Origin: an uncultured Lachnospiraceae bacterium
Lineage (GTDB): Bacteria > Bacillota > Clostridia > Lachnospirales > Lachnospiraceae
Reading direction: 5' to 3'
NCBI GenBank assembly: GCA_902489645.1
Contig: CABUAW010000035.1
Coordinates: 1 to 27,545 of the forward strand
DNA length: 27,545 nucleotides
Positions 8,292 to 15,865 of the stretch are shown here, in pieces; position 1 is the first letter of the stretch, and each line of letters opens with the position of its first letter. The position numbers and the translations under genes were made by a program. The notes below the pieces were generated by a model. That model made no database searches. It saw only the letters and a program-made list of their open reading frames with translations, and was not told where the DNA came from.

Positions 8292-9032
8292 TTATACCTC
8301 CTCAAGTACATATCCCCGCGGCGTAATCATTTTTCCATCCCGGATATAAGTCATGGAGTTGCCAATAATTACCATGGTAAACATATCAACCGCCGCGTTT
8401 TTAAGTTCCTTTAAAGTCGTCAATTCGCAGGAACTGTTTTCCCGGCCGGCCCGGCGCACAATACCCACCGGCGTTTCCGGCGTTCTGAAGCGCATTACAA
8501 TATCTGCGGCCTTTTCTAAATAATCTTTTCGCTTCCGGCTTTTCGGATTATACAGACAAATGACAAAGTCCCCCTCTGAGGCGCATTTCACCCGAAGCAT
8601 TATCTGTTCCAGCGGCACCATCAAATCGCTCAGACTGATGACCGCAAAATCATTCATCAACGGCGCTCCCAACACAGAAGCTCCGGCGCTGGCCGCCGTC
8701 ACTCCGGGAATAATCCGAACCGGGATATCCTCCCCCGATGCCTGAACAACCTGGAGCATAATCCCCGCCATACCATAAATACCGCTGTCTCCGCTGCTGA
8801 CCAGAGCTACCTGCTGACCTTTCACAGCCTCCGCCAGTGCAATTTTACACCGTTCCACCTCCCGGGTCATCGGTGTATTTAAAAAGTTTTTATCGGGAAA
8901 TATCTCCCGGATTAAATCAATATATGTTGTATAGCCGACAATAACATCGGCAGCTTTCATCGCCGCAATGGCCTGAATCGTCATATATTCATAACCGCCC
9001 GGCCCAAAGCCGACCACATCAATTCTCTTCAT
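8292..9032 (-). CDS. cbiH: CbiH, precorrin-3B/cobalt-precorrin-3 C17-methyltransferase
   Basis: SAM-dependent methyltransferase that methylates C17 and drives ring contraction in cobalamin synthesis. The tetrapyrrole-methylase fold is marked by DVVGFGPGGYEYMT at the N-terminus, SSGDSGIYGMAG near residue 80 and IPGVTAASAGASVLGAP. The CbiH/CobJ-type features ICLYNPKSRKRKDYL and GIVRRAGRE follow. I prefer the ATG at 9032 (246 aa), which has AGGA just upstream, to an in-frame TTG four codons earlier. The start overlaps the end of hemA by 14 bases. It works next to cbiG, which opens the ring lactone made at this stage in the anaerobic route. Confidence 0.94.
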   Translation of the reverse strand: MKRIDVVGFGPGGYEYMTIQAIAAMKAADVIVGYTTYIDLIREIFPDKNFLNTPMTREVERCKIALAEAVKGQQVALVSSGDSGIYGMAGIMLQVVQASGEDIPVRIIPGVTAASAGASVLGAPLMNDFAVISLSDLMVPLEQIMLRVKCASEGDFVICLYNPKSRKRKDYLEKAADIVMRFRTPETPVGIVRRAGRENSSCELTTLKELKNAAVDMFTMVIIGNSMTYIRDGKMITPRGYVLEEV

Positions 9033-10212
9033 AGGATTCCTCAACCTTCTTCAAAGCTTCCATAAATTTTTCCAATTGTTCCGGCGCCAGATTTTCCCGC
9101 AGCGCAAAAAAGAAATGTGAAACGGCTTTGTCCATTCCCTTATCTTCGGCCTGCCTGCAAATCTTTTCTTTCATCCGCTGTACGTCCTGAAAAGATTTCT
9201 GAAAAACCATCCATTTTTTAAATTGAATACGGTATTCCTCCAGAATGTCCCTGGCCGCCAAAGCTTCTTTTTCTTTTTTCCGGTTATTTTCATCAGCCAC
9301 CCGGACAAAGTCATCAATGTTATAATATCCCGTATCCGAAAGCTCCCGCACTCTATTATCAATATCCGGCGGTACGGCCAAATCAATAAACACCCGGCGT
9401 TTTTCTGTCGTCAGCGCCCTTTTAACCCTGTCCAGAGTTATCGTATAGTGGGGACTCGACGTTGCACTGATAATGACATCCATCATATCCAGCCACTCAT
9501 AGCGTTCATTATAGGGCACCTCTGCATACCTTTTTTCTTCTCCGCCATGACATTGCCGTCGTGTGGTCATATAAATTTGCATCTCTCCTTCGGAGAGCAG
9601 ATTTTTATAAATACTGCTTCCAATCTTTCCCGATGCGCCAATCAAAAGAACATTTTTTTTCTTTAAATCGCCCAAATATTCCCTTGCCGCCTTCACCGCA
9701 ATCGTCGCCGTGGATACCGGCGTCCGTGACAAATCCGTTTCTGTCTTGACTTTTTTTGCCCCGGTCACCGCATACCGAAAGCATGTATCCAAAAAGGTTC
9801 CCATCGTTCCGGCCGCTCTCGCCTGCTGTTGGGCTTCCTTCACCTGTCCTAAAATCTGGTCTTCACCGATAACCATAGAATCCAGTCCGGCCGCCACGAA
9901 AAAAAGATGGCGTTCTGCTTTTTCACCTTCATAAAACCGCAGATATTCGGCTCCGTCAATACCTTCCGGAAATGCAATCAGGCGAAGCAGGCCCCGCTCT
10001 GCTTCGGAATAAATTTCTCTCTGATTTTCGTCCGAACCATAAAGATAAATTTCCAAACGGTTGCAGGTCGACAAAAGGGCACATTCTTCAATGCACCCGA
10101 CAGAAACCATTTCTTTTAAATATTTAATTTGCTGTTCCTTAGTCAGCGCAAAGCAGCTACGTATATTCAAATCCGCCGTCTTATGGCTGACGCTGATTAA
10201 TTGTATACTCAT
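9019..10212 (-). CDS. hemA: HemA, glutamyl-tRNA reductase
   Basis: NADPH-dependent reduction of glutamyl-tRNA(Glu) to glutamate-1-semialdehyde, the committed step of C5-pathway tetrapyrrole synthesis. The catalytic cysteine is Cys50 in ECALLSTCNRLEIYLY. The GEDQILGQVKEAQQQA segment and TETDLSRTPVSTATIAVKAA follow, then an NADPH-binding motif VLLIGASGKIGSSIYKNL and a helical C-terminal dimerisation region. Length 397 aa is slightly short of the roughly 420 usual for this family but no domain is missing. Its ATG overlaps the stop of cbiG (ATGA), which implies coupled translation. Pairing with hemL here makes the operon self-sufficient for 5-aminolevulinate. Confidence 0.96.
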   Translation of the reverse strand: MSIQLISVSHKTADLNIRSCFALTKEQQIKYLKEMVSVGCIEECALLSTCNRLEIYLYGSDENQREIYSEAERGLLRLIAFPEGIDGAEYLRFYEGEKAERHLFFVAAGLDSMVIGEDQILGQVKEAQQQARAAGTMGTFLDTCFRYAVTGAKKVKTETDLSRTPVSTATIAVKAAREYLGDLKKKNVLLIGASGKIGSSIYKNLLSEGEMQIYMTTRRQCHGGEEKRYAEVPYNERYEWLDMMDVIISATSSPHYTITLDRVKRALTTEKRRVFIDLAVPPDIDNRVRELSDTGYYNIDDFVRVADENNRKKEKEALAARDILEEYRIQFKKWMVFQKSFQDVQRMKEKICRQAEDKGMDKAVSHFFFALRENLAPEQLEKFMEALKKVEESYEEN

Positions 10213-11189
10213 ATTTCTATTGTCTGTATCATCTCTGCAAGTGCAAAGGTAATTCCCTCATATTTTTGTTTTTTTATTTTTAAACGCGCCCTTTCTTTTG
10301 GCGCAATAGAACGTCCTGTTTCATAATCACCGCCGGCCATGGTCCGGGCTGCCAGATAGGCGCTGGCCTCCGCCACGGAACCGACGCCAAGGGTTTTCTC
10401 CACAAAAGAGGAAAATTCCAACGGTCCCCCCGGCACCGTCTCAAAATCCAGTTTTCCTATCATTTTTCTGGAAATAACAATCAAAGGAAGCTCCAGCCTT
10501 TCAGCGAGCGATAAAATAGCCGTCTCCCCGGCCTTTTTGTCCACCGTCGCCACCGCCCGGACACACCGGGGATTCGGAAGATATTCCCCGGCAAATGTTC
10601 GAAAGGCCTCCGCCATCCTTTCCGGTTCCATATTCTTCTTGCACCCTACCCCCAGAACCAGTGTCTGAGGTCTGAGATAAAGGGTTTTCCCGGCATCTTT
10701 TTCCAAATATAACGGGTCGATGACTACCTTTACCTCTTCTTTATCAAGCAGACGTCCGCTGACATATTTTAAGGCCGATAAATTTTCAATCAATAATTGA
10801 TTTCTTTTGGCCACTTCATCAAAGGCGACAATGCCCTCCACATCCGTGGCCGTCGTCACCACAGGATGACCGCCGGTCACCGCCGCCAACTGAACTGCCA
10901 ACGCATTGGCTCCGCCCAAATGGCCGGATAACAGACTGATAACCCACTGGCCCCGGGTATCCATGACAATAACCGCCGGGTCCCTGTCTTTTCCCCGTAA
11001 AAGCGGCCCGATATACCGCACCACAATTCCGGCCGCCATCACGCACACCAACGCATCCAGACGGCCCCACGCTTCTTCCATATGCTGCTTTAAATCCGAC
11101 TTTGGAAAAATCTCTCCCGGCCATTGTTCATTTAATTGATGAACCCGTTCAAAGCCCTGCTTTGTCAATGCAAAATATCCTATCTTCAT
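10209..11189 (-). CDS. cbiG: CbiG, cobalt-precorrin-5A hydrolase
   Basis: Opens the delta-lactone of cobalt-precorrin-5A and releases acetaldehyde; specific to the anaerobic (early cobalt insertion) cobalamin route. Family landmarks are MAAGIVVRYIGPLL near residue 50, the VISLLSGHLGGANALA motif, and the C-terminal domain beginning around LVLGVGCKKN, with a typical AEASAYLAAR stretch. Length 326 aa is normal. The gap from alkD is only 21 bases, which leaves no room for a full promoter plus riboswitch between them. The ribosome site is weak (TGGAA a few bases upstream), so the start is less well supported than for its neighbours, though no alternative ATG fits better. Confidence 0.93.
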   Translation of the reverse strand: MKIGYFALTKQGFERVHQLNEQWPGEIFPKSDLKQHMEEAWGRLDALVCVMAAGIVVRYIGPLLRGKDRDPAVIVMDTRGQWVISLLSGHLGGANALAVQLAAVTGGHPVVTTATDVEGIVAFDEVAKRNQLLIENLSALKYVSGRLLDKEEVKVVIDPLYLEKDAGKTLYLRPQTLVLGVGCKKNMEPERMAEAFRTFAGEYLPNPRCVRAVATVDKKAGETAILSLAERLELPLIVISRKMIGKLDFETVPGGPLEFSSFVEKTLGVGSVAEASAYLAARTMAGGDYETGRSIAPKERARLKIKKQKYEGITFALAEMIQTIEI

Positions 11190-11210
11190 TTTCCAATTCC
11201 ACTATATTTC

Positions 11211-11897
11211 CTATTTTCGTTTTAAACTGCGCAACCGCGCCTTCGTTTCTTTATCTACACGGTAAGATTCACAGATTTTCTGAATCGCTTTATTGTGAGT
11301 AAAATCATCCAATTGGTTTTCCCGGATGTACGCCTCCGTCAGTTCCGGCAAATGCACATAAAATACAGACACTGCCCAGGCCACAGCCATCTGTACATAA
11401 TAATCCGAATTCCTGAATCCGTCAAAATAATGAAAGACAGCCGGGGCATATTCCGGCCGGACATAATAATCCAACGCCATCACTGAGGCAAAGCGCAGCT
11501 CATAGGTTTTATCTGATATAAAGAATGGCTGCAAAAACGCCCAAACCGCTTCTCTGTTCTTTTCTGTAAATTTTAAAGAGGAACAAAAGCAGTCGCAAAC
11601 CGCCCAGTTATGAATATGCGGCAGGAATAACCGGATTTTTTCAAACCGTTCTTCCAAATCCATCTTGCCGTAACCAATCATAAAACCGCGAAGCATATCT
11701 TCTTCATAATACATTTCCGGCGCAGCGTCAAAATACTCCCGCCATTCTTCTTTCACAAGTCTCCTGGCCAGTTTGCGCAGCTCCGGCACCCGCACACCGA
11801 GGATATTGTCTGTTCCCGGAACAAGCTTGCTGTGAAATGCCCGGTAATCTTCATCGGCCAGCTCAATTAAAGCTTTTCTTACGCTTTCAACATCCAT
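11211..11897 (-). CDS. AlkD-family DNA alkylation repair protein (HEAT-like DNA glycosylase)
   Basis: AlkD proteins are HEAT-repeat glycosylases that excise N3- and N7-alkylated purines without base flipping. Here the family NWxxxD motif is present as NWAVCD (Trp98, Asp102 from the chosen start), and a second aromatic in MAVAWAVSVFYVHLPE (Trp174) matches the third cavity residue of characterised AlkD. The N-terminal GVRVPELRKLARRL is also typical. I place the start at 11897 because AGGAAGG lies just upstream; a longer version from 11930 would overlap ogt and has no clear ribosome site. At 228 aa it is full length. It follows ogt by 22 bases and precedes cbiG by 21, so all three are probably co-transcribed. 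Confidence 0.9.
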   Translation of the reverse strand: MDVESVRKALIELADEDYRAFHSKLVPGTDNILGVRVPELRKLARRLVKEEWREYFDAAPEMYYEEDMLRGFMIGYGKMDLEERFEKIRLFLPHIHNWAVCDCFCSSLKFTEKNREAVWAFLQPFFISDKTYELRFASVMALDYYVRPEYAPAVFHYFDGFRNSDYYVQMAVAWAVSVFYVHLPELTEAYIRENQLDDFTHNKAIQKICESYRVDKETKARLRSLKRK

Positions 11898-11919
11898 GAT
11901 TTCATCCCTTCCTGCCGTT

Positions 11920-12432
11920 TCATCCGGCATGGCTCGTTTCCAAATCCAGCAGCCGCCGCTTTACGTCCAGCCCACCGGCATAGCCGACCAACTGTCCATT
12001 AGCTCCAATGACACGGTGGCATGGAATCATAATCATAATCGGATTATGGTGGTTTGCCATCCCCACAGCCCTGGCCGCCTTCGGTTTACCGACGGCCTTT
12101 GCAATATCCCCATAGGTCCGCGTTTCGCCGTAAGGAATCTCCCGGAGAGCCTTCCACACATTCTGAAAAAAAGCAGTTCCGTCAGGCTTTAACATCAAAT
12201 TAAAATCCTTCCGTACCCCTGCAAAATATTCCCGAAGCTGCTGTTCCGCTTCGGCCAAAATCTCCGTTTTTTTCGTCACCGCTTCAACAAAAATCGCTGC
12301 CTTCTTAATGATTTTCCCTTCCGGATTCAATCGCGCCCCGGGTACATCGGCCCGGGAAATCTCTTTGATAAATCCATCATCCTCGACCAATCTGAGCTTT
12401 CCTATCGGAGAATCCATAAAATGCTGATACAT
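11920..12432 (-). CDS. ogt: Ogt, methylated-DNA-[protein]-cysteine S-methyltransferase
   Basis: Suicide repair protein that transfers a methyl group from O6-methylguanine to its own cysteine. The active site is IPCHRVIG with Cys138; the DNA-recognition helix lies in TYGDIAKAVGKPKAARAVG with the arginine finger region just after it. The C-terminal YAGGLDVKRRLLDLE is typical. At 170 aa it has the short N-terminal domain and the single transferase domain, without the Ada regulatory region. GGAGG (12443-12447) sits ten bases before the ATG. It is the first gene of the long minus-strand run and has the only recognisable promoter there. Confidence 0.95.
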   Translation of the reverse strand: MYQHFMDSPIGKLRLVEDDGFIKEISRADVPGARLNPEGKIIKKAAIFVEAVTKKTEILAEAEQQLREYFAGVRKDFNLMLKPDGTAFFQNVWKALREIPYGETRTYGDIAKAVGKPKAARAVGMANHHNPIMIMIPCHRVIGANGQLVGYAGGLDVKRRLLDLETSHAG

Positions 12433-12483
12433 CTGTCCCTTACCTCCTCTGTCCGTAAATCTGTCGCTGTCTCAATTATTCTA

Positions 12484-12512
12484 AGTATACAACACGTTCC
12501 ATTAACTGTCCA
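12484..12512 (-). promoter_or_regulatory. Promoter for ogt and probably the downstream run
   Basis: On the minus strand TGGACA (12507-12512) is separated by exactly 17 bases from TATACT (12484-12489), a good sigma-A-type match. Transcription would start near 12477, leaving a leader of about 45 bases before ogt. No cobalamin-riboswitch-like sequence (B12 box) is visible between here and ogt or between alkD and cbiG. Confidence 0.6.
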
Positions 12513-12530
12513 ATAAAATGTGTACCTGTC

Positions 12531-12559
12531 TGCTGCACACCCTTTGAAACAAAAAATGT
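12531..12559 (+). repeat. Imperfect direct repeat, left copy
   Basis: The stretch containing GCTGCACACCCTTTG and then CAAAAAATGT recurs with small changes at 13090-13123 (GCTGCTACACACCCTTTG, then CAAAAGAAATGT). The two copies flank the orphan PBECR-like gene. Similarity was aligned by eye and includes a two-base gap. Confidence 0.45.
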
Positions 12560-12582
12560 CGAAATAACACAAAAGATTTGTA

Positions 12583-12611
12583 TTGACGTTAAAATCTAAA
12601 TATTTTAGACT
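12583..12611 (+). promoter_or_regulatory. Promoter for the orphan PBECR-like gene
   Basis: TTGACG (12583-12588) and TAGACT (12606-12611) are 17 bases apart, about 32 bases before the ATG at 12644. An imperfect palindrome TCTAAATATTTTAGA overlaps the -10 element and could be an operator, for example for autoregulation; that is inference. Confidence 0.5.
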
Positions 12612-12643
12612 AAATTTATCAAACAATTAATTAAAGGAAAAGA

Positions 12644-13027
12644 ATGACAAAAATACATGCACTTGGTCGATTAGATTTAAAACTTTTGGAAAAAGAGTTT
12701 GGAAAGATTCAAACCGCAGAAACAATCATTACTGAAGAACGTATTCAGCATATTTTAGCCCATCATCCACTTGACTATCCTTTTCTACGTACATATGGCA
12801 AAAGTATTATTTCCGCCCCTGACTTTATTGTAAAAGACCTCACCCATACAGGCACCATTTTTATGATAAAGAAAATAGAAAATTCTAACCTGAATATAAT
12901 CATTCGTCTCGTTCTTGAAACAGAACATCCACAACTAAAAAACTCTGTGATGACTTTTTTCCGGATTCGGAACCGTAATCTAAAGAAACTCATCGAAAAA
13001 AATACTTTACTTTACAAAAAAGAATAA
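12644..13027 (+). CDS. Orphan small protein resembling PBECR-type (barnase/EndoU/colicin E5-D/RelE-like) nuclease domains
   Basis: A 127-residue protein with AGGAAAAG just before its ATG. It has no signal peptide or membrane segment. The layout ERIQHILAHHP, then SAPDFIV, a run of alternating hydrophobic residues ending IIIRLVLETEHPQLKNS, then VMTFFRIRNRN and a basic tail ending LLYKK is the pattern I associate with PBECR domains found in phage head-morphogenesis fusions and as stand-alone toxins. Candidate catalytic residues are His19-20 of that motif (HILAHH region), the serine/threonine of NSVMT and the late arginines. This is a fold-level resemblance, not a close family match. The gene is AT-richer than its neighbours, points against them, has its own promoter, and is flanked by imperfect direct repeats. 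No antitoxin gene is seen beside it. It could also be an uncharacterised phage remnant. Confidence 0.5.
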   Translation: MTKIHALGRLDLKLLEKEFGKIQTAETIITEERIQHILAHHPLDYPFLRTYGKSIISAPDFIVKDLTHTGTIFMIKKIENSNLNIIIRLVLETEHPQLKNSVMTFFRIRNRNLKKLIEKNTLLYKKE

Positions 13028-13062
13028 ACCATTTATAATAAACATATATTAATAGAGCTTTA

Positions 13063-13156
13063 GCCGGAGAATTATCGAAGTAGAGATTGTGCTGCTACAC
13101 ACCCTTTGGGTCAAAAGAAATGTGGGAAGGGGCACCCCCACCGATAATTCTCTGGC
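13063..13156. repeat. 94-base element with 15-base imperfect terminal inverted repeats
   Basis: GCCGGAGAATTATCG (13063-13077) and CGATAATTCTCTGGC (13142-13156) are inverted copies with one mismatch. The 64-base interior contains ACCCTTTGGGT (a possible small hairpin) and GGGGCACCCCC (another), so the transcript of either strand would be highly structured. The right-hand direct repeat (13090-13123) lies inside it. It may be a MITE-like or other dispersed element; no transposase or target-site duplication was identified. Confidence 0.55.
13090..13123 (+). repeat. Imperfect direct repeat, right copy
   Basis: The partner of 12531-12559, downstream of the orphan gene and inside the 94-base inverted-repeat element. 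It shares CACACCCTTTG and a following CAAAA...AAATGT segment with the left copy. Confidence 0.45.
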
Positions 13157-13481
13157 ATAAGTTTTATTTCTGAAAAATCTGCGCAAATATTCAAAACAAT
13201 GTACCGGTAGAAACCATCCAAAAAGCTGCTTGCCACCCTGACGACTTATTTCCAGGACATTGGCAGACCGGGCTTCCAAACCGGATGTATTCCTGCAATT
13301 CAGTGATGCCGAAATTTTGAAGGCTAAGGGTAAAGTTACGGACGTAATCTTACAACCATACAACGGATATACGTCCACCGTTATCAACCATCAGGCACTT
13401 CCTTCCGCCAAAGGTATAGCTTCCATCTATGTTTCCTTTTTTTCAACAAAAATAAGACCCACCATTCCGTTTTAAATCACA
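13157..13481. other. Intergenic stretch with no recognisable gene
   Basis: About 325 bases between the inverted-repeat element and the first LysR promoter. Open frames exist on both strands (112 codons on minus at 13049-13387, 71 codons on plus at 13260-13475) but neither has a convincing ribosome site or a family I recognise, and the minus one runs through the inverted-repeat element. It could be decayed sequence or part of a larger dispersed repeat. Confidence 0.5.
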
Positions 13482-13510
13482 CTGACAAAGACGGACTAAA
13501 ATGATATAAT
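13482..13510 (+). promoter_or_regulatory. Promoter and possible operator of the first LysR gene
   Basis: CTGACA (13482-13487) and TATAAT (13505-13510) are 17 bases apart, with TG one base before the -10. An inverted repeat ATGATA-N7-TATCAT (13501-13519) overlaps the -10, a position that would suit autorepression, which is common for LysR regulators. Confidence 0.65.
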
Positions 13511-13542
13511 AGGTATCATAAAATATATACGGAGGAAAAACT

Positions 13543-14433
13543 ATGGAACTGAGAGAATTGAACTATATCGCCACAATCGGAAGAACCCGGCATATGACCC
13601 AGGCGGCCAACGAGCTTTTTATTTCTCAACCGGCGCTCTACAAAAGTCTGCGTAAAATTGAGGCGGAACTCGGCACATCATTGTTCTATAGAAAAGGGAA
13701 CGAACTTCGCCCTACAGATACCGGAAAAATCGTACTGGAAAAGGCCAATGAAATGTCAGCGCTGATTACCCAAATGAATGACGCCATCATGGCAACAAAG
13801 AATTTGCAGCAAGGCGAAGTGAATATCGGTTTTCCTTCGGTTGTCGGAACCATGTACCTTCCGAATCTGCTCATTCATTTTCAGCAAAAATATCCGCATA
13901 TCTGTGTACATACAGTCGAAGCCGGAGGAAACTCTCTGGCTGGAATGGTTGCTTCCGGTGCAATCGATATGGCTATTATTATGCGGCCGGTGTATTCGGA
14001 TACACTAAACGAAATTCCTCTCATCAAAGACCATGTGGCGGCCGGCGTAAAACCCGCCCATCCCTGGGCCGGACGAAACTATGTCACTGTCAAAGATTTT
14101 AAAAGCACACCATTTATCACCTTTGACAAAACCTTTAATATGCGGGCCCAATTAGAAGAACTCTTCCATGCAGAAAATATCCACCCTTCCATTGCTTTTG
14201 AAGGCGCCAGTTGTCAGTTTTTATTTGAGCTTTCCTCCCTGTCCGATGAAATTCTTGTTCTTCCAAGACCGATTATCGAATTTTATGCCCGGGATTCTGT
14301 CGTTACCCTTCCTTTTAAACCTGCTTTTCCATGGGAGCTTTCATTGATTTTCCAGAAAAACTCTTTTCTGTCAACGGCCAGCAAAGCAATGATTAGTCAT
14401 ATTCAGGAATACTTTTTTACTAAATATAAATAA
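13543..14433 (+). CDS. LysR-family transcriptional regulator (copy 1)
   Basis: A 296-residue LysR-type regulator. Residues 1-60 are the winged-helix DNA-binding domain (MELRELNYIATIGRTRHMTQ, then ALYKSLRKIEAELG); the rest is the two-lobed effector-binding domain, with GEVNIGFPSVV at its start and LVLPRPIIEFYAR near its end. GGAGG lies seven bases before the ATG. It points toward, and ends about 100 bases from, the convergently transcribed GntP-family permease. It is very similar to the regulator at 16834-17721, sharing for example MRPVYSDTLNEIPLIKD with one change. I infer that both control the nearby permease, crotonase and acyl-CoA dehydrogenase genes, with an organic acid or its CoA ester as effector; the effector is unknown. 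Confidence 0.93.
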   Translation: MELRELNYIATIGRTRHMTQAANELFISQPALYKSLRKIEAELGTSLFYRKGNELRPTDTGKIVLEKANEMSALITQMNDAIMATKNLQQGEVNIGFPSVVGTMYLPNLLIHFQQKYPHICVHTVEAGGNSLAGMVASGAIDMAIIMRPVYSDTLNEIPLIKDHVAAGVKPAHPWAGRNYVTVKDFKSTPFITFDKTFNMRAQLEELFHAENIHPSIAFEGASCQFLFELSSLSDEILVLPRPIIEFYARDSVVTLPFKPAFPWELSLIFQKNSFLSTASKAMISHIQEYFFTKYK

Positions 14434-14483
14434 AATTTATTTACCTTTATTCAAACAATCCGCCACTTTTAGTTTAAAATAGC

Positions 14484-14519
14484 CTAAGGCTTCCAACGCA
14501 AAACAATTGGAAGCCTTAG
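14484..14519. terminator. Hairpin terminator between convergent LysR copy 1 and permease
   Basis: A perfect 13-base stem CTAAGGCTTCCAA / TTGGAAGCCTTAG with a 10-base loop. On the minus strand it is followed by a moderately T-rich tail (GCTATTTTAAAC), so it best terminates the permease transcript; the plus-strand side lacks a T-run. It may still block read-through in both directions. Confidence 0.65.
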
Positions 14520-14536
14520 AAAATCAAAGAAAAAAA

Positions 14537-15829
14537 TTAAAATACTAAACCGCAAGATGCCAATATAACAGCAATAATTGTTGTTAAAATCGGAATGACG
14601 ACACTGGTCATGCAAATATCCAAGTAACTTTCACGATGACTCAAACCACATACCGCTAAACATGTGACCACGCCACCGTTATGAGGCAGAGAATCCAAAC
14701 CACCTGAAGCCAAAGAAGCAATTCTATGGAAAGTAGCCATCGGAATACCGGAAGTTACAGACATTTCTGTGAAACGTTCACTAAGGGCTTCCAAAGCAAG
14801 TCCCAAACCGCCTGAAGCAGAACCGGTAGCGCCGCATAAGACGTTGACTGCGAGAGCAACCGCAACCAAAGGTGAACCTCCGACACCAAGAACCAAATCC
14901 GTTAATTGTGTAAAACCAGGAACAGCTTTTACAACAGCGCCGAAACCTACAACAGCAGATGTATTAATAATAGATTGCATAGAACCAACTGCACCGGCAT
15001 TGATTGTTGCGATGATTCCTTTTTCTTTAATCGTATTAAATCCTGTAACAATTCCTACGATAACACCCGCAAGAAGCGCCACAACAATATTTAATCCAAG
15101 AACGCTCAACAGGACAACAACCGTTATCAGTGGTAGGAAAGCGAGAACCGGATGCATAACTTTTATATCATTTTTTTCTGTTTCAACATTTTCCGGTTCC
15201 GTGAATCCAATTCCTTCCTTTGCCAGTTTCTTCTGTCTATAGGTCAACCATATCATACCAAGTACAAACATGATTATTGCAGAAATCACTCCCAAAACCG
15301 GCGCCGCATTTGGTGTTGTACCAAAATACTGCATTGGAATAAGGTTCTGAATCTGAGGACTTCCCGGCAACGCCGTCATCGTGAGAGTAAATGCTCCTAA
15401 AGTAAATGTCCCCGGAATCAATTCTCTTGGTACGTTTGCTTCTCTATACAGAGACAAAGCAATCGGATATACAACAAAAATTGCCACAAATAATGAAATT
15501 CCACCATAGGTCATCGCTGCACAGCTCAATACAACAGCTAAAATCGCCCGTTTTGGTCCAAGAACCTTTACCACCCAATATCCCACTGAATGAGCAGCTC
15601 CCGTAGCCTCCATGACCTTACCGAAAATTGCTCCGAGCATAAAGGCCGGAAACCAGGATGCCGTGAAGCTGACAAATCCCTGCATATATGTAACCGTATA
15701 AGCATCAATCAAATCAAGACCACCCGTCAGAGCAACAATCAATGCACAAATTGGCGCCGCCCATATCGTAGATATGCCTTTATAAGCCAGTACCATAAGT
15801 AATACTAGACCAATAATAATACCAAACAT
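14537..15829 (-). CDS. GntP-family permease (copy 1), probable organic-acid importer
   Basis: A 430-residue, very hydrophobic inner-membrane protein with about a dozen membrane segments and one charged loop in the middle (YRQKKLAKEG and following). GntP-family landmarks are LPGSPQIQNLIP, NTSAVVGFGAVVK, CGATGSASGGLGLAL and LDSLPHNGGVVTCL. The family imports gluconate and related hydroxy acids; some members are annotated as D-beta-hydroxybutyrate permeases. It lies 36 bases downstream of a crotonase gene on the same strand and is probably co-transcribed with it, which favours a substrate processed as a CoA ester. A related permease is at 22089-23387. The substrate cannot be determined from sequence. 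Confidence 0.9.
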   Translation of the reverse strand: MFGIIIGLVLLMVLAYKGISTIWAAPICALIVALTGGLDLIDAYTVTYMQGFVSFTASWFPAFMLGAIFGKVMEATGAAHSVGYWVVKVLGPKRAILAVVLSCAAMTYGGISLFVAIFVVYPIALSLYREANVPRELIPGTFTLGAFTLTMTALPGSPQIQNLIPMQYFGTTPNAAPVLGVISAIIMFVLGMIWLTYRQKKLAKEGIGFTEPENVETEKNDIKVMHPVLAFLPLITVVVLLSVLGLNIVVALLAGVIVGIVTGFNTIKEKGIIATINAGAVGSMQSIINTSAVVGFGAVVKAVPGFTQLTDLVLGVGGSPLVAVALAVNVLCGATGSASGGLGLALEALSERFTEMSVTSGIPMATFHRIASLASGGLDSLPHNGGVVTCLAVCGLSHRESYLDICMTSVVIPILTTIIAVILASCGLVF

Positions 15830-15865
15830 CGTTCTCCTCCTTTGTCTTTCCTTTTTATCTATTTC

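Noticed and set aside
12402..12626. A 74-codon minus-strand frame upstream of ogt
   Set aside because: It covers the ogt promoter and ribosome site, is cysteine- and isoleucine-rich without any family pattern, and has no ribosome site of its own.
12433..12643. Cobalamin riboswitch upstream of the minus-strand run
   Set aside because: I looked for a B12-box-like sequence and the expected long structured leader; the distance from the predicted start site to ogt is only about 45 bases and no such motif was found.
13049..13475. Open frames of 112 codons (minus) and 71 codons (plus)
   Set aside because: No domain is recognised, the minus frame reads through the inverted-repeat element, and the plus frame begins with TTG without a ribosome site. 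I treat the stretch as non-coding or decayed.
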